Assembly: GCF_014224155.1 (NCBI RefSeq)
Contig: NZ_JAASUI010000002.1
Location: 310,001-374,000, forward strand
Direction: 5' to 3'
Origin: Listeria cossartiae subsp. cossartiae
GTDB taxonomy: Bacteria; Bacillota; Bacilli; Lactobacillales; Listeriaceae
DNA length: 64,000 nt
The position numbers and the translations under genes are program-made. The notes below the pieces were generated by a model, which was not told the DNA's origin, did not search any database, and saw only the letters and a program-made list of their open reading frames with translations. Shown piece by piece: positions 8,872 to 15,946 of this stretch; position 1 is the stretch's first letter, and the number at the start of each line of letters is the position of its first letter.

Positions 8872-9231
8872 TTGAATGATTTTTATATAGATGAAATTAA
8901 TTATGAATATCCCGAATCATATGAAAAACTGATAGATTTAGGTTTAGTAAATTTTGATATTTGGTTTTTGCTGGAAAAAGAACAAGCTTCAAGTATTTAT
9001 AACGGCATGCAGGAGAGATATCCTAAGCGGAAGTTAATTCCGTTTGCTAAGAGGGCTGACAATGATGATACCGCCTGTTTTGAAATTGATAAAGGAAGTA
9101 AAATTCAATTAATTCATGATTTCACTACAGAAGGTTTTGAACAAAGAGGTGAATTTGAGGACTTATGGGAGTGGTTAGAATCTGCTGTTAAAACAATGGT
9201 CGAATATAATCGGGAGGAAGAAAATGTCTAA
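8872..9231 (+). CDS. SUKH (SMI1/KNR4-like) immunity protein
   Basis: I choose TTG 8872 because AGGTGG lies 6 nt upstream; an in-frame GTG at 8863 is the alternative but would overlap that RBS. 119 residues with the SUKH-like features I know: a leading helix ending in LIDLGLVNFDIWFLL, an aromatic/acidic core and a C-terminal FEDLWEWLESAVKTMVEY helix. SUKH proteins are the commonest immunity superfamily for nuclease toxins. It follows the ParB-like tip relic and overlaps the next gene by 8 nt, so the two are co-translated. Intact while its toxin is broken. Confidence 0.7.
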   Translation: MNDFYIDEINYEYPESYEKLIDLGLVNFDIWFLLEKEQASSIYNGMQERYPKRKLIPFAKRADNDDTACFEIDKGSKIQLIHDFTTEGFEQRGEFEDLWEWLESAVKTMVEYNREEENV

Positions 9232-9781
9232 TAATATAAACTATACAAAATTGAGTAAAGAAGTTTCTTATGCATTGCGTCATGCTCCATGGGAATATGA
9301 GTTAGAACTAGATAAAAATGGTTGGGTGCAGATTGACCAATTATTACAAGCCTTTCATCAGTTTAATGAATGGCAAAATGTAGAACTTGATGATTTAAAA
9401 GTAATGATCGAGAAATCAGAAAAAAAGAGGCACGAAATTCAAGGAAATAGTATTAGAGCTTTCTATGGACATTCTATACCAATGAAAATAGTAAAAGAAG
9501 AAGCTATTCCTCCTGAATTTCTGTACCATGGAACTGCATATAATTTTTTATCTGAAATTGAAAAAAATGGTTTATCTCCAATGTCTCGACAATATGTTCA
9601 TTTATCTAAAGATATAGAAACAGCTAATTTAGTAGGGAAAAGAAAAGATAAAAATCCCATTATATTGGAGATAAGGGCATTAGAAGCACGGAATGATGGG
9701 GTGAATTTTTACTACGGTAACGAAAACGTATGGCTTGCAGACATGATACCTAGTATATTCATAGCAATCAAAGATAAATAA
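9224..9781 (+). CDS. kptA: KptA/Tpt1-type RNA 2'-phosphotransferase
   Basis: 185 residues, the usual length. KptA moves a 2'-phosphate from RNA to NAD+, releasing nicotinamide and ADP-ribose 1'',2''-cyclic phosphate. Family signatures are in order: LSKEVSYALRHAP (first Arg-His), KNGWVQIDQLL in the N-terminal winged part, then IRAFYGHS, FLYHGT, GLSPMSRQYVHLSKD and WLADMIP of the ADP-ribosyltransferase-like half. All catalytic-type Arg/His positions I know are present. The gene overlaps the SUKH immunity gene by 8 nt. Bacterial KptA usually has no known substrate; a place in a toxin-immunity array suggests RNA-end repair or detoxification. Identity solid, role inferred. Confidence 0.88.
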   Translation: MSNNINYTKLSKEVSYALRHAPWEYELELDKNGWVQIDQLLQAFHQFNEWQNVELDDLKVMIEKSEKKRHEIQGNSIRAFYGHSIPMKIVKEEAIPPEFLYHGTAYNFLSEIEKNGLSPMSRQYVHLSKDIETANLVGKRKDKNPIILEIRALEARNDGVNFYYGNENVWLADMIPSIFIAIKDK

Positions 9782-9782
9782 G

Positions 9783-10039
9783 CATATTAATGTTTGCACT
9801 ATTAGGAAAAGCTATAGCAATCCAACCTATGACTCCAAAGCAGGCTACCCTAGACCAGATGAAGTATGGGATTTTGATGCTAAGGGGTCAATTATAACTG
9901 AAAATGAATTGATGCTTAGCTTTCAAGATGCGGTATCTTCCATATTACCTAAAGTAAAACCTTTTTCAATGTGAATGGTTGGGAAATTGGTATTAATGGT
10001 GATACAGGGGTAATATATCATGCTTTATACAAACCATAA
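9783..10039 (+). pseudogene. Displaced toxin-tip fragment with a 1-nt frameshift
   Basis: A frame without a start reads SYSNPTYDSKAGYPRPDEV and SIITENELMLSFQDAVSSIL, then hits TGA after a T5 run at 9962-9966. Adding one T restores FFNVNGWEIGINGDTGVIYH and ALYKP-stop (10037). The end abuts the RBS of the next gene, the normal tip/immunity spacing. Tip family not recognised. Confidence 0.55.
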
Positions 10040-10054
10040 TATTAGGAGGATAAT

Positions 10055-10567
10055 ATGTTATTAAAAAAAATTAATAGTGAGAACATCAATATTAAAAGTG
10101 AAGTTCACATGGAAAAAGTTGTAGACGACTTACTTATGATTTCAGTAAAAATGGATACAAAAAATAATAAAAGTTATTATGATTATTGGCGTCTAACTAG
10201 AACAATGGGGATTCCTCCTTTAGAAATAGGTATTGATAAAACTGATGGTAGTATACAAACTATAGTTTTTTATGTTGCTTCGGATCTCTTTAAAAAAATG
10301 GATTTCAGCTTAACTAAAGAAAATAAAGGACTAATTATGGTAGATTCTTCAATTTTAAAAAAAGAAAATGACTATGTAGATATTGACTCTAACTATTTTA
10401 TATTTTTAGATAGTGACGAACTTGTATGTAGTTTTGAGGAGGATTTTGAACCTGATTCATCTTACAATATAAATAGAATCAGAGTGTTTTTGAAATTGAA
10501 TGAAGTGATTGGTTTTTCGATAAAAGATTTAACAAGTATAGAAATTGAAGAATTGAAATCACTTTAA
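10055..10567 (+). CDS. Orphan immunity-type protein, 170 aa
   Basis: ATG 10055 behind TTAGGAGGA. Not recognised. The sequence shows a repeated beta-rich pattern, MGIPPLEIGIDKTDGSIQTI in the middle and an acidic C-terminus (EEDFEPDSSYNINRIRVFL), and no membrane span. It follows the tip relic ending ALYKP and precedes another tip relic, so it is probably that tip's immunity gene. Confidence 0.55.
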   Translation: MLLKKINSENINIKSEVHMEKVVDDLLMISVKMDTKNNKSYYDYWRLTRTMGIPPLEIGIDKTDGSIQTIVFYVASDLFKKMDFSLTKENKGLIMVDSSILKKENDYVDIDSNYFIFLDSDELVCSFEEDFEPDSSYNINRIRVFLKLNEVIGFSIKDLTSIEIEELKSL

Positions 10568-10568
10568 C

Positions 10569-10652
10569 CATTCAGATGATGGAACACATGAGTTTCCGCA
10601 CAGACATAAGTGGGATTGGACAAATCCTGCTAAACCAAAAAGATTGAAATAA
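10569..10652 (+). pseudogene. Toxin-tip tail remnant (HRHKWDWTNPAKPKRLK)
   Basis: Starting 2 nt after the preceding stop, the frame HSDDGTHEFPHRHKWDWTNP runs to AKPKRLK-stop at 10650. His-x-His-x-Trp-x-Trp-x-Asn-Pro-x-Lys-Pro tails are typical ends of nuclease-type polymorphic toxins in my memory. Only the last 27 codons remain; the rest has been deleted. Confidence 0.6.
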
Positions 10653-10665
10653 GGGGAGAAAATTA

Positions 10666-11055
10666 ATGGAATGGGAAAAATTAGAAACTCAAGCAGATAT
10701 TGATAAATTGATGCAACTAATTAATAATTTTCATGATAGTTGTATAAAAGGTTTGACGTATTCAAGTGGCACCTATGTAGATGAAGAATATTCTATGATA
10801 ATGAATACAGAGCCAGTAGTGAATTTATGGATACAAAGACAAGCAGAATTTATGACAAATATAGAATTATGTTTAAGAGGAGTCAGTAAACTTCATATAA
10901 ACAATGATTTGAATTTGACTTTAGACATATTAGGTGTTCATTTTACTAAGCAGGAAGATGATTTTTATTGGTATAGTAGCGAAGATATTGAAGATGAAAC
11001 TGTGACAAGTTTTGTATGTAAAGAAATTAAATGGAGAAGCAAATCTTCGTACTAA
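10666..11055 (+). CDS. Orphan immunity-type protein, 129 aa
   Basis: ATG 10666 behind AAGGGGAG, 13 nt after the tip relic. Contains NNFHDSCIKGLTYSSGTYVD and LWIQRQAEF, a signature I associate with a small Firmicute family of unknown function that often neighbours polymorphic toxins. Cytosolic and acidic. Probably immunity against the tip with the HRHKWDW tail. Family recognition is from memory and moderate. Confidence 0.6.
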   Translation: MEWEKLETQADIDKLMQLINNFHDSCIKGLTYSSGTYVDEEYSMIMNTEPVVNLWIQRQAEFMTNIELCLRGVSKLHINNDLNLTLDILGVHFTKQEDDFYWYSSEDIEDETVTSFVCKEIKWRSKSSY

Positions 11056-11059
11056 AAAG

Positions 11060-11437
11060 ATAGGTTCCAAGCCCTAAGGAAGAAAGTGAGACTAGTAAGA
11101 CGGTGAAAAATGCACTGCCTAACTTAGAAGATGCAACAATCAATCCCCATAAATTAACAGAGTAGTCTTTAAATCCAGAACATCCTGTAGGAGGAAACAA
11201 AGTAAAAATTTTTGAAAATGCGTAGGCTGTAATGAATCAAACGCAGATGGTTTATTAAAACAGGTTTATGAAAAATTGCCAGGAAGTAAAGCTGCTTTAG
11301 AGAAATTAGACGATTATGGACAGCGGTATACTGTTGATATGTCAATAACTGGACCAAAAGGTAAAAATAGTGCGTACAGGCTGAATAGTGAAACCAAATT
11401 TAACTACAATCTATGTAAAATAATAAAGAGGAGGTAA
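11060..11437 (+). pseudogene. Displaced toxin tip of the DUF6883 type, several stops
   Basis: Frame reads LEDATINPHKLTE-stop(11163)-SLNPEHPVGGNKVKIFENA-stop (near 11223), then after a frame change SNADGLLKQVYEKLPGSKAA, EKLDDYGQRYTVDMSITGP and on to a TAA at 11435. LNPEHPVGGNK, YGQRYTVD and ITGPKG are the features I recall for DUF6883 toxin tips. At least two inactivating changes. A broken gene of its usual partner family follows at 11441. Confidence 0.65.
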
Positions 11438-11440
11438 ATA

Positions 11441-11577
11441 ATGAAGTTTCAAGAGTATGATATAGTTCGACTACTTAAGCATTATGAAAATAATGTAAAA
11501 AAGGATGATATTGGAGCTGTTATTATGGTATTTATCGAACCTAATTGCCAGATGATCTAGAAAAAGTAAAGAGTTGA
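11441..11577 (+). pseudogene. Broken DUF4926-type immunity gene
   Basis: Good RBS (AGGAGG) and ATG 11441. The frame gives MKFQEYDIVRLLKHYE, KKDDIGAVIMVFIEPN, then shifts; PDDLEKVKS-stop follows in another frame at 11548-11577. This is the DUF4926 layout with the middle ~20 codons missing. A second piece, EINNLGDVITVMLK-stop (11576-11620), looks like that missing middle, so two tandem copies may have recombined. Confidence 0.6.
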
Positions 11578-11635
11578 AATTAATAATTTAGGTGATGTAA
11601 TCACTGTGATGCTTAAATAAAGGAGACAGATAAAA

Positions 11636-11950
11636 GTGAAATATGATGAATTAGACTTGATGGAACTATTTCTATCTGAAAGTGAAAGCTTGACTGACAA
11701 TATAGGTGATGGCAATATAACATATAAAATTAGCAAAGATGATTTTACTTTAAAAATCTTTATAAGAACCTATGAAAACCAAATTAGTGTGTTCTTGACC
11801 TATAAAGAAAAAGATATTTTTTATGGGAATTTTGATAATATTACTGAATTGAAAAAGGAAGATATGTATTTGAAAGCTTTAAGAGAGAATAGTACAATCG
11901 CCAGTCTTTGTTTTGGAACAATGCTTTCCATAAGCATTGAAAATCAATAA
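11636..11950 (+). CDS. Orphan immunity-type protein, 104 aa
   Basis: GTG 11636 with AAGGAGAC 8 nt upstream. Not recognised. Acidic, beta-rich (TYKISKDDFTLKIFIRTYEN), ends FGTMLSISIENQ, no membrane span. It follows the DUF6883/DUF4926 wreckage and precedes the second NQVADS relic. Its place in the array suggests immunity; nothing else supports a function. Confidence 0.5.
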   Translation: MKYDELDLMELFLSESESLTDNIGDGNITYKISKDDFTLKIFIRTYENQISVFLTYKEKDIFYGNFDNITELKKEDMYLKALRENSTIASLCFGTMLSISIENQ

Positions 11951-11963
11951 TTGGATTACTAAA

Positions 11964-12020
11964 TAAAAAAGGCACTTTACTAGCAAGGAGAAACTCACTA
12001 ATCAAGTTGCCGATAGCTAA
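11964..12020 (+). pseudogene. Toxin-tip tail remnant ending LTNQVADS
   Basis: Short frame KRHFTSKEKLTNQVADS-stop, matching the tail at 7500-7553. The shared DNA runs through TAATCAAGTTGCCGATAGC. Nothing intact is visible between 11951 and 12280. Confidence 0.45.
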
Positions 12021-12055
12021 CAAAACGCTAGCTTAAGTTAGTGCATGATGATTCA

Positions 12056-12085
12056 TTTAAGAGAGCTTGAACGAGCTCTCTTAAA
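12056..12085. terminator. Perfect 12-bp hairpin, possible terminator
   Basis: TTTAAGAGAGCT and AGCTCTCTTAAA pair around TGAACG. No T-run follows on either strand, so termination is uncertain. Its position ~36 nt after an NQVADS tail mirrors the hairpin at 7588. Confidence 0.45.
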
Positions 12086-12142
12086 TATGTATAAAGAGTT
12101 GCTTTTTGTAAAATCAAAAGGAAATAAAGGAGGCTATTAAAC

Positions 12143-12263
12143 TTGAGCGGAAATTACAAGTTCATGGATTTTTCTAAATATGCCTCTAATAGAGGGGAAG
12201 AGCATGGAGGAATCGTGGCAAGCATATTTGACTAGTGCTAAAAAAAGATTTGAAAATAAATAA
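12143..12263 (+). pseudogene. Scar joining a gene start to a toxin-tip tail (copy 2)
   Basis: AAAGGAGG (12127) precedes TTG 12143, which opens a 30-residue frame MSGNYKFMDFSKYASNRGEE to TAG 12233. In a second frame the sequence reads SWQAYLTSAKKRFENK-stop (12261), the tip tail also seen at 6430. A deletion seems to have fused the start of one gene to the tail of another. Confidence 0.45.
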
Positions 12264-12280
12264 AAAGAAGGTATTTATGC

Positions 12281-12634
12281 GTGGATAAAGCTGATATATT
12301 TAATCTAGCGAAATCACTTAATTGTGAATATGAAATTGGGCTAAGGTCTGAAATAAATTCTTTTTTTGAATATCAAGAAGATAGTATCTCTAGCTTTGAT
12401 TTAAAATTTCAAAAAGAAGGTAAAACGATAAATAATTATTTTTCTTTAGATGTGAACATGAAAAATTTTAGCTATCAAGCGGCACAAAGTTTCTTCCATC
12501 AATTGGTGCAGTTCATTGAGTACAAATCCGCAACTTTTTATATCCAAGAAAAAAGAGTCACTGATATTACGATATATTTATTGTCCGCAACTTCTGAGAA
12601 TAAAGGATTTCTGTTACAGTTGAAAATTCAATAA
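12281..12634 (+). CDS. Orphan immunity-type protein, 117 aa (copy 2)
   Basis: Starts with GTG 12281 where copy 1 has ATG. 94% identical to the 6502-6855 product, with substitutions such as I21L, D47G and L-to-F in the AAQS(L/F)FHQ segment. The frame is fully open. Family not recognised; immunity role from the tip tail in front and the array context. Confidence 0.65.
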   Translation: MDKADIFNLAKSLNCEYEIGLRSEINSFFEYQEDSISSFDLKFQKEGKTINNYFSLDVNMKNFSYQAAQSFFHQLVQFIEYKSATFYIQEKRVTDITIYLLSATSENKGFLLQLKIQ

Positions 12635-12756
12635 AGAACGTTTAGAGGAGAATATGTCTATAACTCGAATTTAGAAGGTACTAAATTGAATAAAACAATA
12701 GTTAAAGCAGAGTTTTGGATTAGTAGATAGTAATGAATGATTGTATATGTATGATT

Positions 12757-12803
12757 AGAAAATCCACTTTGAATATTAACGACATTGTGGATTTTCTTTT
12801 TTG
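12757..12803 (+). terminator. Rho-independent terminator after immunity copy 2
   Basis: AAAATCCAC (12759-12767) pairs with GTGGATTTT (12787-12795), then TTTTTT. Same structure as at 6978. Confidence 0.75.
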
Positions 12804-12906
12804 TTATCTTCCAACCGTTGATTATTAGTTTTACTTTCAAGCATTAAGCAAAGTAAATCTTGTCCAAAACTCGTTGGGAATCATAGTTGATTTTTACTAG
12901 CCTAAC

Positions 12907-12947
12907 AAAAAAAGTCGATTTCCTGAATTAGGAAATCGACTTTTTAT
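12907..12947. terminator. Strong bidirectional terminator
   Basis: AAAAAGTCGATTTCCT and AGGAAATCGACTTTTT form a 16-bp stem around GAATT, with A- and T-runs outside. It separates the plus-strand immunity array from the convergent glycosyltransferase operon. Confidence 0.85.
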
Positions 12948-12957
12948 TTAGCTAATT

Positions 12958-13905
12958 TTAGTTCAAAGGATTTCTTTCACGGTATTTAACAAGTTCTAAG
13001 AAGTAGCTTTGCCTGCTTCTATGAGCTATCGTATCAAGGATTAATCCGCAAACGAAGAACAGCATACCCATTATGATTAACCCCGTTGCAAGTAGCGCAC
13101 TCGGGAATTTCAGTACTAAGCCAATTTGAGCAAATTGAATTATTACTGGTAAACCGACTAGTACTCCTACAAGGACAAACAAAGAAGCTAATAAATTGAA
13201 AAATAAAAACGGACGACTATTTTTAAATAATCTTACAATAGTCATGATTACTCTGAAACCGTCAGAAAATGTGTTTAGTTTTGATTCACTACCTTCTGGG
13301 CGATCACGGTAATCAATTTCGATTTCTTTCACTAAAAAGCGGTTTTCTAGCGCGTGAATACTCATTTCAGTTTCAATCTCAAAACCAGGACTTAAAACTG
13401 GCATATTTTTAACGAAATAACGATCAAAGCCACGATATCCTGTCATGATATCTCTCAAGTTACTTTTGAAAATACGATTTATTGTATTACGTACTAGTGA
13501 GTTGCCAAAGTCATGGAAATTTCTTTTGTTTTCTTCAGTGTAGGTACCATTACTTAGGCGATCACCAATAACCATATTAGCTTCTTTATTGCGAAGCACC
13601 TCTAATATTTCATGGCAGTATTCTGCTGGATAGGTATCGTCACCATCGACCATTAAATAGTAATCAGCATCAATATCCGCGAACATAGAACGTACTACAT
13701 TACCTTTACCTTGACGCATTTCTTTTCGAACGATAGCACCATGCGCTTTCGCTATTTCAAATGTTTTATCTTTAGAATTATTATCGTACACATAAATATC
13801 CGCATTTGGTAATTCTTGCTTAAAATCATCAATTACCTTACCAATTGTAAGCTCCTCGTTATAACAAGGCAAGAGTACAGCTACTTTCTCATTTAAGATT
13901 CCCAT
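12958..13905 (-). CDS. Family 2 glycosyltransferase, DPM1/GtrB-like, with C-terminal membrane helices
   Basis: 315 residues. N-terminal GT-A domain (about 1-215) with VLLPCYNEELTIGKVID, YDNNSKDKT and the metal-binding VDGDDTYP, then EIETEMSIHAL and two hydrophobic helices (~235-295). Such enzymes load a sugar from a nucleotide donor onto undecaprenyl phosphate on the inner face of the membrane for later use by a GT-C protein outside. The polytopic gene directly upstream in the operon (10 nt away) is the natural partner. The sugar and final acceptor (wall teichoic or lipoteichoic acid, or a protein) cannot be told from sequence. Confidence 0.85.
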   Translation of the reverse strand: MGILNEKVAVLLPCYNEELTIGKVIDDFKQELPNADIYVYDNNSKDKTFEIAKAHGAIVRKEMRQGKGNVVRSMFADIDADYYLMVDGDDTYPAEYCHEILEVLRNKEANMVIGDRLSNGTYTEENKRNFHDFGNSLVRNTINRIFKSNLRDIMTGYRGFDRYFVKNMPVLSPGFEIETEMSIHALENRFLVKEIEIDYRDRPEGSESKLNTFSDGFRVIMTIVRLFKNSRPFLFFNLLASLFVLVGVLVGLPVIIQFAQIGLVLKFPSALLATGLIIMGMLFFVCGLILDTIAHRSRQSYFLELVKYRERNPLN

Positions 13906-13915
13906 GATTCTCTCC

Positions 13916-15769
13916 TTAAAATTGATTTCCTTTGTAATTTTTTAATTTAGTTGCAAAAAAGACAATAGGTACGGTGAATATAAAGCTATAAGAATATCTA
14001 AAGTCTGTTGCTGGCATTGCAATTGCTATAGTAATAAGTGCCATTACTACCGGTACAAAAATAAGTAGTTTCTTTTTAGGATGTTGGAAACAAACTGCAG
14101 CAATTGCTATTATAAGCAAGACTAATGGAATGGCCCCTTTTAATAAATAATTCTGCCACTCATTTGTTGTTTTTGCATAAATGCTATCTGTTATTTTCTT
14201 CAGACTTGGAGCTTTAGATATTGAAATAAGTGGATTAGTAGAATCGTCAATCCGTTTCTTATATTCGCTGTAGCTAACTGCATCTTTTCCGGTTGCATTT
14301 TTGTATTCTGTTTGATAGACTTCATATCCTAATTTATTTACCTCTTCTTCCGATAAACCGTCTGGGAAGAAGCGGGCGAATGCTCTTACATCATATCTTG
14401 TATCTTGAATATTCGCTGAAGTATCAAAGAACACTTTATAATCTTCCGGAGAATAAAATTGCCAAATGACCGCAGTTTGATCTAAATAAGCTCCTACATA
14501 AGTACCGAAATTAGCCGTTAAGAGTTTGAACCAATTTTTAATATATAGCCCGAAATCATCTTCAATGACGGATGAATTGTACTTGATATCATGCTTAATC
14601 GGATCTACAGTATAAGGATTGTAATCTTTTTTCCAATTCTCTTCAGGTAATATGGAAGTGAAATACTCTTTTAATTCAGGAGTAAAGTTTCCATTATTAT
14701 AAAAAGTAGCCCCAATTTGTTGGGAAGGAATTGCGAGCGCTTGGTTTAATGGATTAGGTTGTGCATGAAGCCCGTTTGTCATAACCAGACCAAATAAAAA
14801 ATTCAGTCCCAAAGTTCCAACAAGGACACCAGTTATAATAAGACGATAATTTTTCATGAAAATAAGTAAGCACAGAAGCGACACGCAAATAATCATCATT
14901 CCATTGTTTCGTAGATTTATACAAACAAAAGCTACTAAAACAAAAGCGATAAGGTGCCACCAATTTTTCAGCCACATTCCATTAGATTGTACTATTTTTA
15001 AAATTAAAACGGTGAAAAGTAATATAAAGGCTGCAAATGGAAAATCTTTCCAAGCCGTTGCAGAATAAAACATTGCTGCTGGGTATATGGCATAGCCGAT
15101 GGAAATACAAACACCAATCCAAATATGCGCTCCCATTTTTACAAGCGTATAAATAGCAAAGCCAACGATTAATGAAACAACAATTATTTGAGAAAAAATA
15201 TAGCTAGAAGGCGAGTTGTAAATCGCGCTTGTTGTTTCTATCCACAAAGTGTGCAGAAGTGGATGCCACTGACTATATTGGCGAATACCATGAGCCATTC
15301 CCCATTGATAATAGGAATCGAAAGTCATTTTTGCTGGATAATAAGCTAGAAATGAAATCATCCAGACTGCGAAGGGGATACTTGTAAACAGGACAAAAAA
15401 TGGCCATTTTATTTTGCGTTCTTGTCTCACTTTATATTCCGTTCGCATTTCAAGTAGTAAAAGTAAGACAAAGATAGTGATTACAAGAAAAGTGCCTACT
15501 AAAATAATACTATTAAAAACAAAATTCCCGCCATATGGTCCACCATTGAATGATGAAGCCATCCAAAACAAACTAATTACCAGTGATATTATCAATGTTG
15601 TCCATTGAAATTGAAAGTTCCTCTCTTGTCTAAAATAAAGGACCATTAAAACTACTGTAAATAACAACCAGCTTAAAGTTAGTTTAAAGGTTTCTGAGTA
15701 ATAGCCAATAGTAAGTAAACTTAGCAATAGTAGTAATACTCCAGCTATAACTCTTTTTTTATTTAACAA
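13916..15769 (-). CDS. Large polytopic membrane protein, putative GT-C glycosyltransferase (DUF6020-like)
   Basis: 617 residues from a TTG start with GTGGAGAAAG upstream. About a dozen hydrophobic helices: three or four at the N-terminus, a loop with YYPAKMTFDSYYQWGMAHG and QYSQWHPLLHTLWIE, further helices, a ~170-residue extracytoplasmic loop (~370-535) and three C-terminal helices. The first loop with acidic and His residues is where GT-C enzymes have catalytic residues. I recall similar proteins filed as DUF6020. With the downstream GT2 gene it would form a lipid-linked sugar-transfer pair that decorates the envelope. Confidence 0.7.
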   Translation of the reverse strand: MLNKKRVIAGVLLLLLSLLTIGYYSETFKLTLSWLLFTVVLMVLYFRQERNFQFQWTTLIISLVISLFWMASSFNGGPYGGNFVFNSIILVGTFLVITIFVLLLLLEMRTEYKVRQERKIKWPFFVLFTSIPFAVWMISFLAYYPAKMTFDSYYQWGMAHGIRQYSQWHPLLHTLWIETTSAIYNSPSSYIFSQIIVVSLIVGFAIYTLVKMGAHIWIGVCISIGYAIYPAAMFYSATAWKDFPFAAFILLFTVLILKIVQSNGMWLKNWWHLIAFVLVAFVCINLRNNGMMIICVSLLCLLIFMKNYRLIITGVLVGTLGLNFLFGLVMTNGLHAQPNPLNQALAIPSQQIGATFYNNGNFTPELKEYFTSILPEENWKKDYNPYTVDPIKHDIKYNSSVIEDDFGLYIKNWFKLLTANFGTYVGAYLDQTAVIWQFYSPEDYKVFFDTSANIQDTRYDVRAFARFFPDGLSEEEVNKLGYEVYQTEYKNATGKDAVSYSEYKKRIDDSTNPLISISKAPSLKKITDSIYAKTTNEWQNYLLKGAIPLVLLIIAIAAVCFQHPKKKLLIFVPVVMALITIAIAMPATDFRYSYSFIFTVPIVFFATKLKNYKGNQF

Positions 15770-15844
15770 TCTTTCTCCACTCCCTATTTAAAACTTTACT
15801 ATTCTTTAATATAGCAAAAAAAAGATACTAGCACAATTGAAATT

Positions 15845-15885
15845 AAAAACGAGTCCCTACGTTTTTAAGTAGGGACTCGTTTTTA
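15845..15885. terminator. Bidirectional terminator
   Basis: ACGAGTCCCTAC (15849-15860) and GTAGGGACTCGT (15869-15880) pair around GTTTTTAA with flanking A/T runs. It ends the ABC-exporter operon read on the minus strand. Confidence 0.85.
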
Positions 15886-15946
15886 ATTTAATGGATAGAC
15901 AAAGTAATAAAACACTTTGCAATCCACTCATTGAAAGGATAGTTAT

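Larger units (their letters stand above)
12223..12829 (+). repeat. ~0.6-kb duplicated unit, copy 2
   Basis: Matches 6444-7050 without indels through tip tail, immunity gene, short relic and terminator. Copy 2 is the last element of the immunity array before the conserved chromosome resumes. Confidence 0.85.

Noticed and set aside
11169..11357. Minus-strand 62-residue frame
   Set aside because: It is the complement of the DUF6883-type tip relic and has no start signal.
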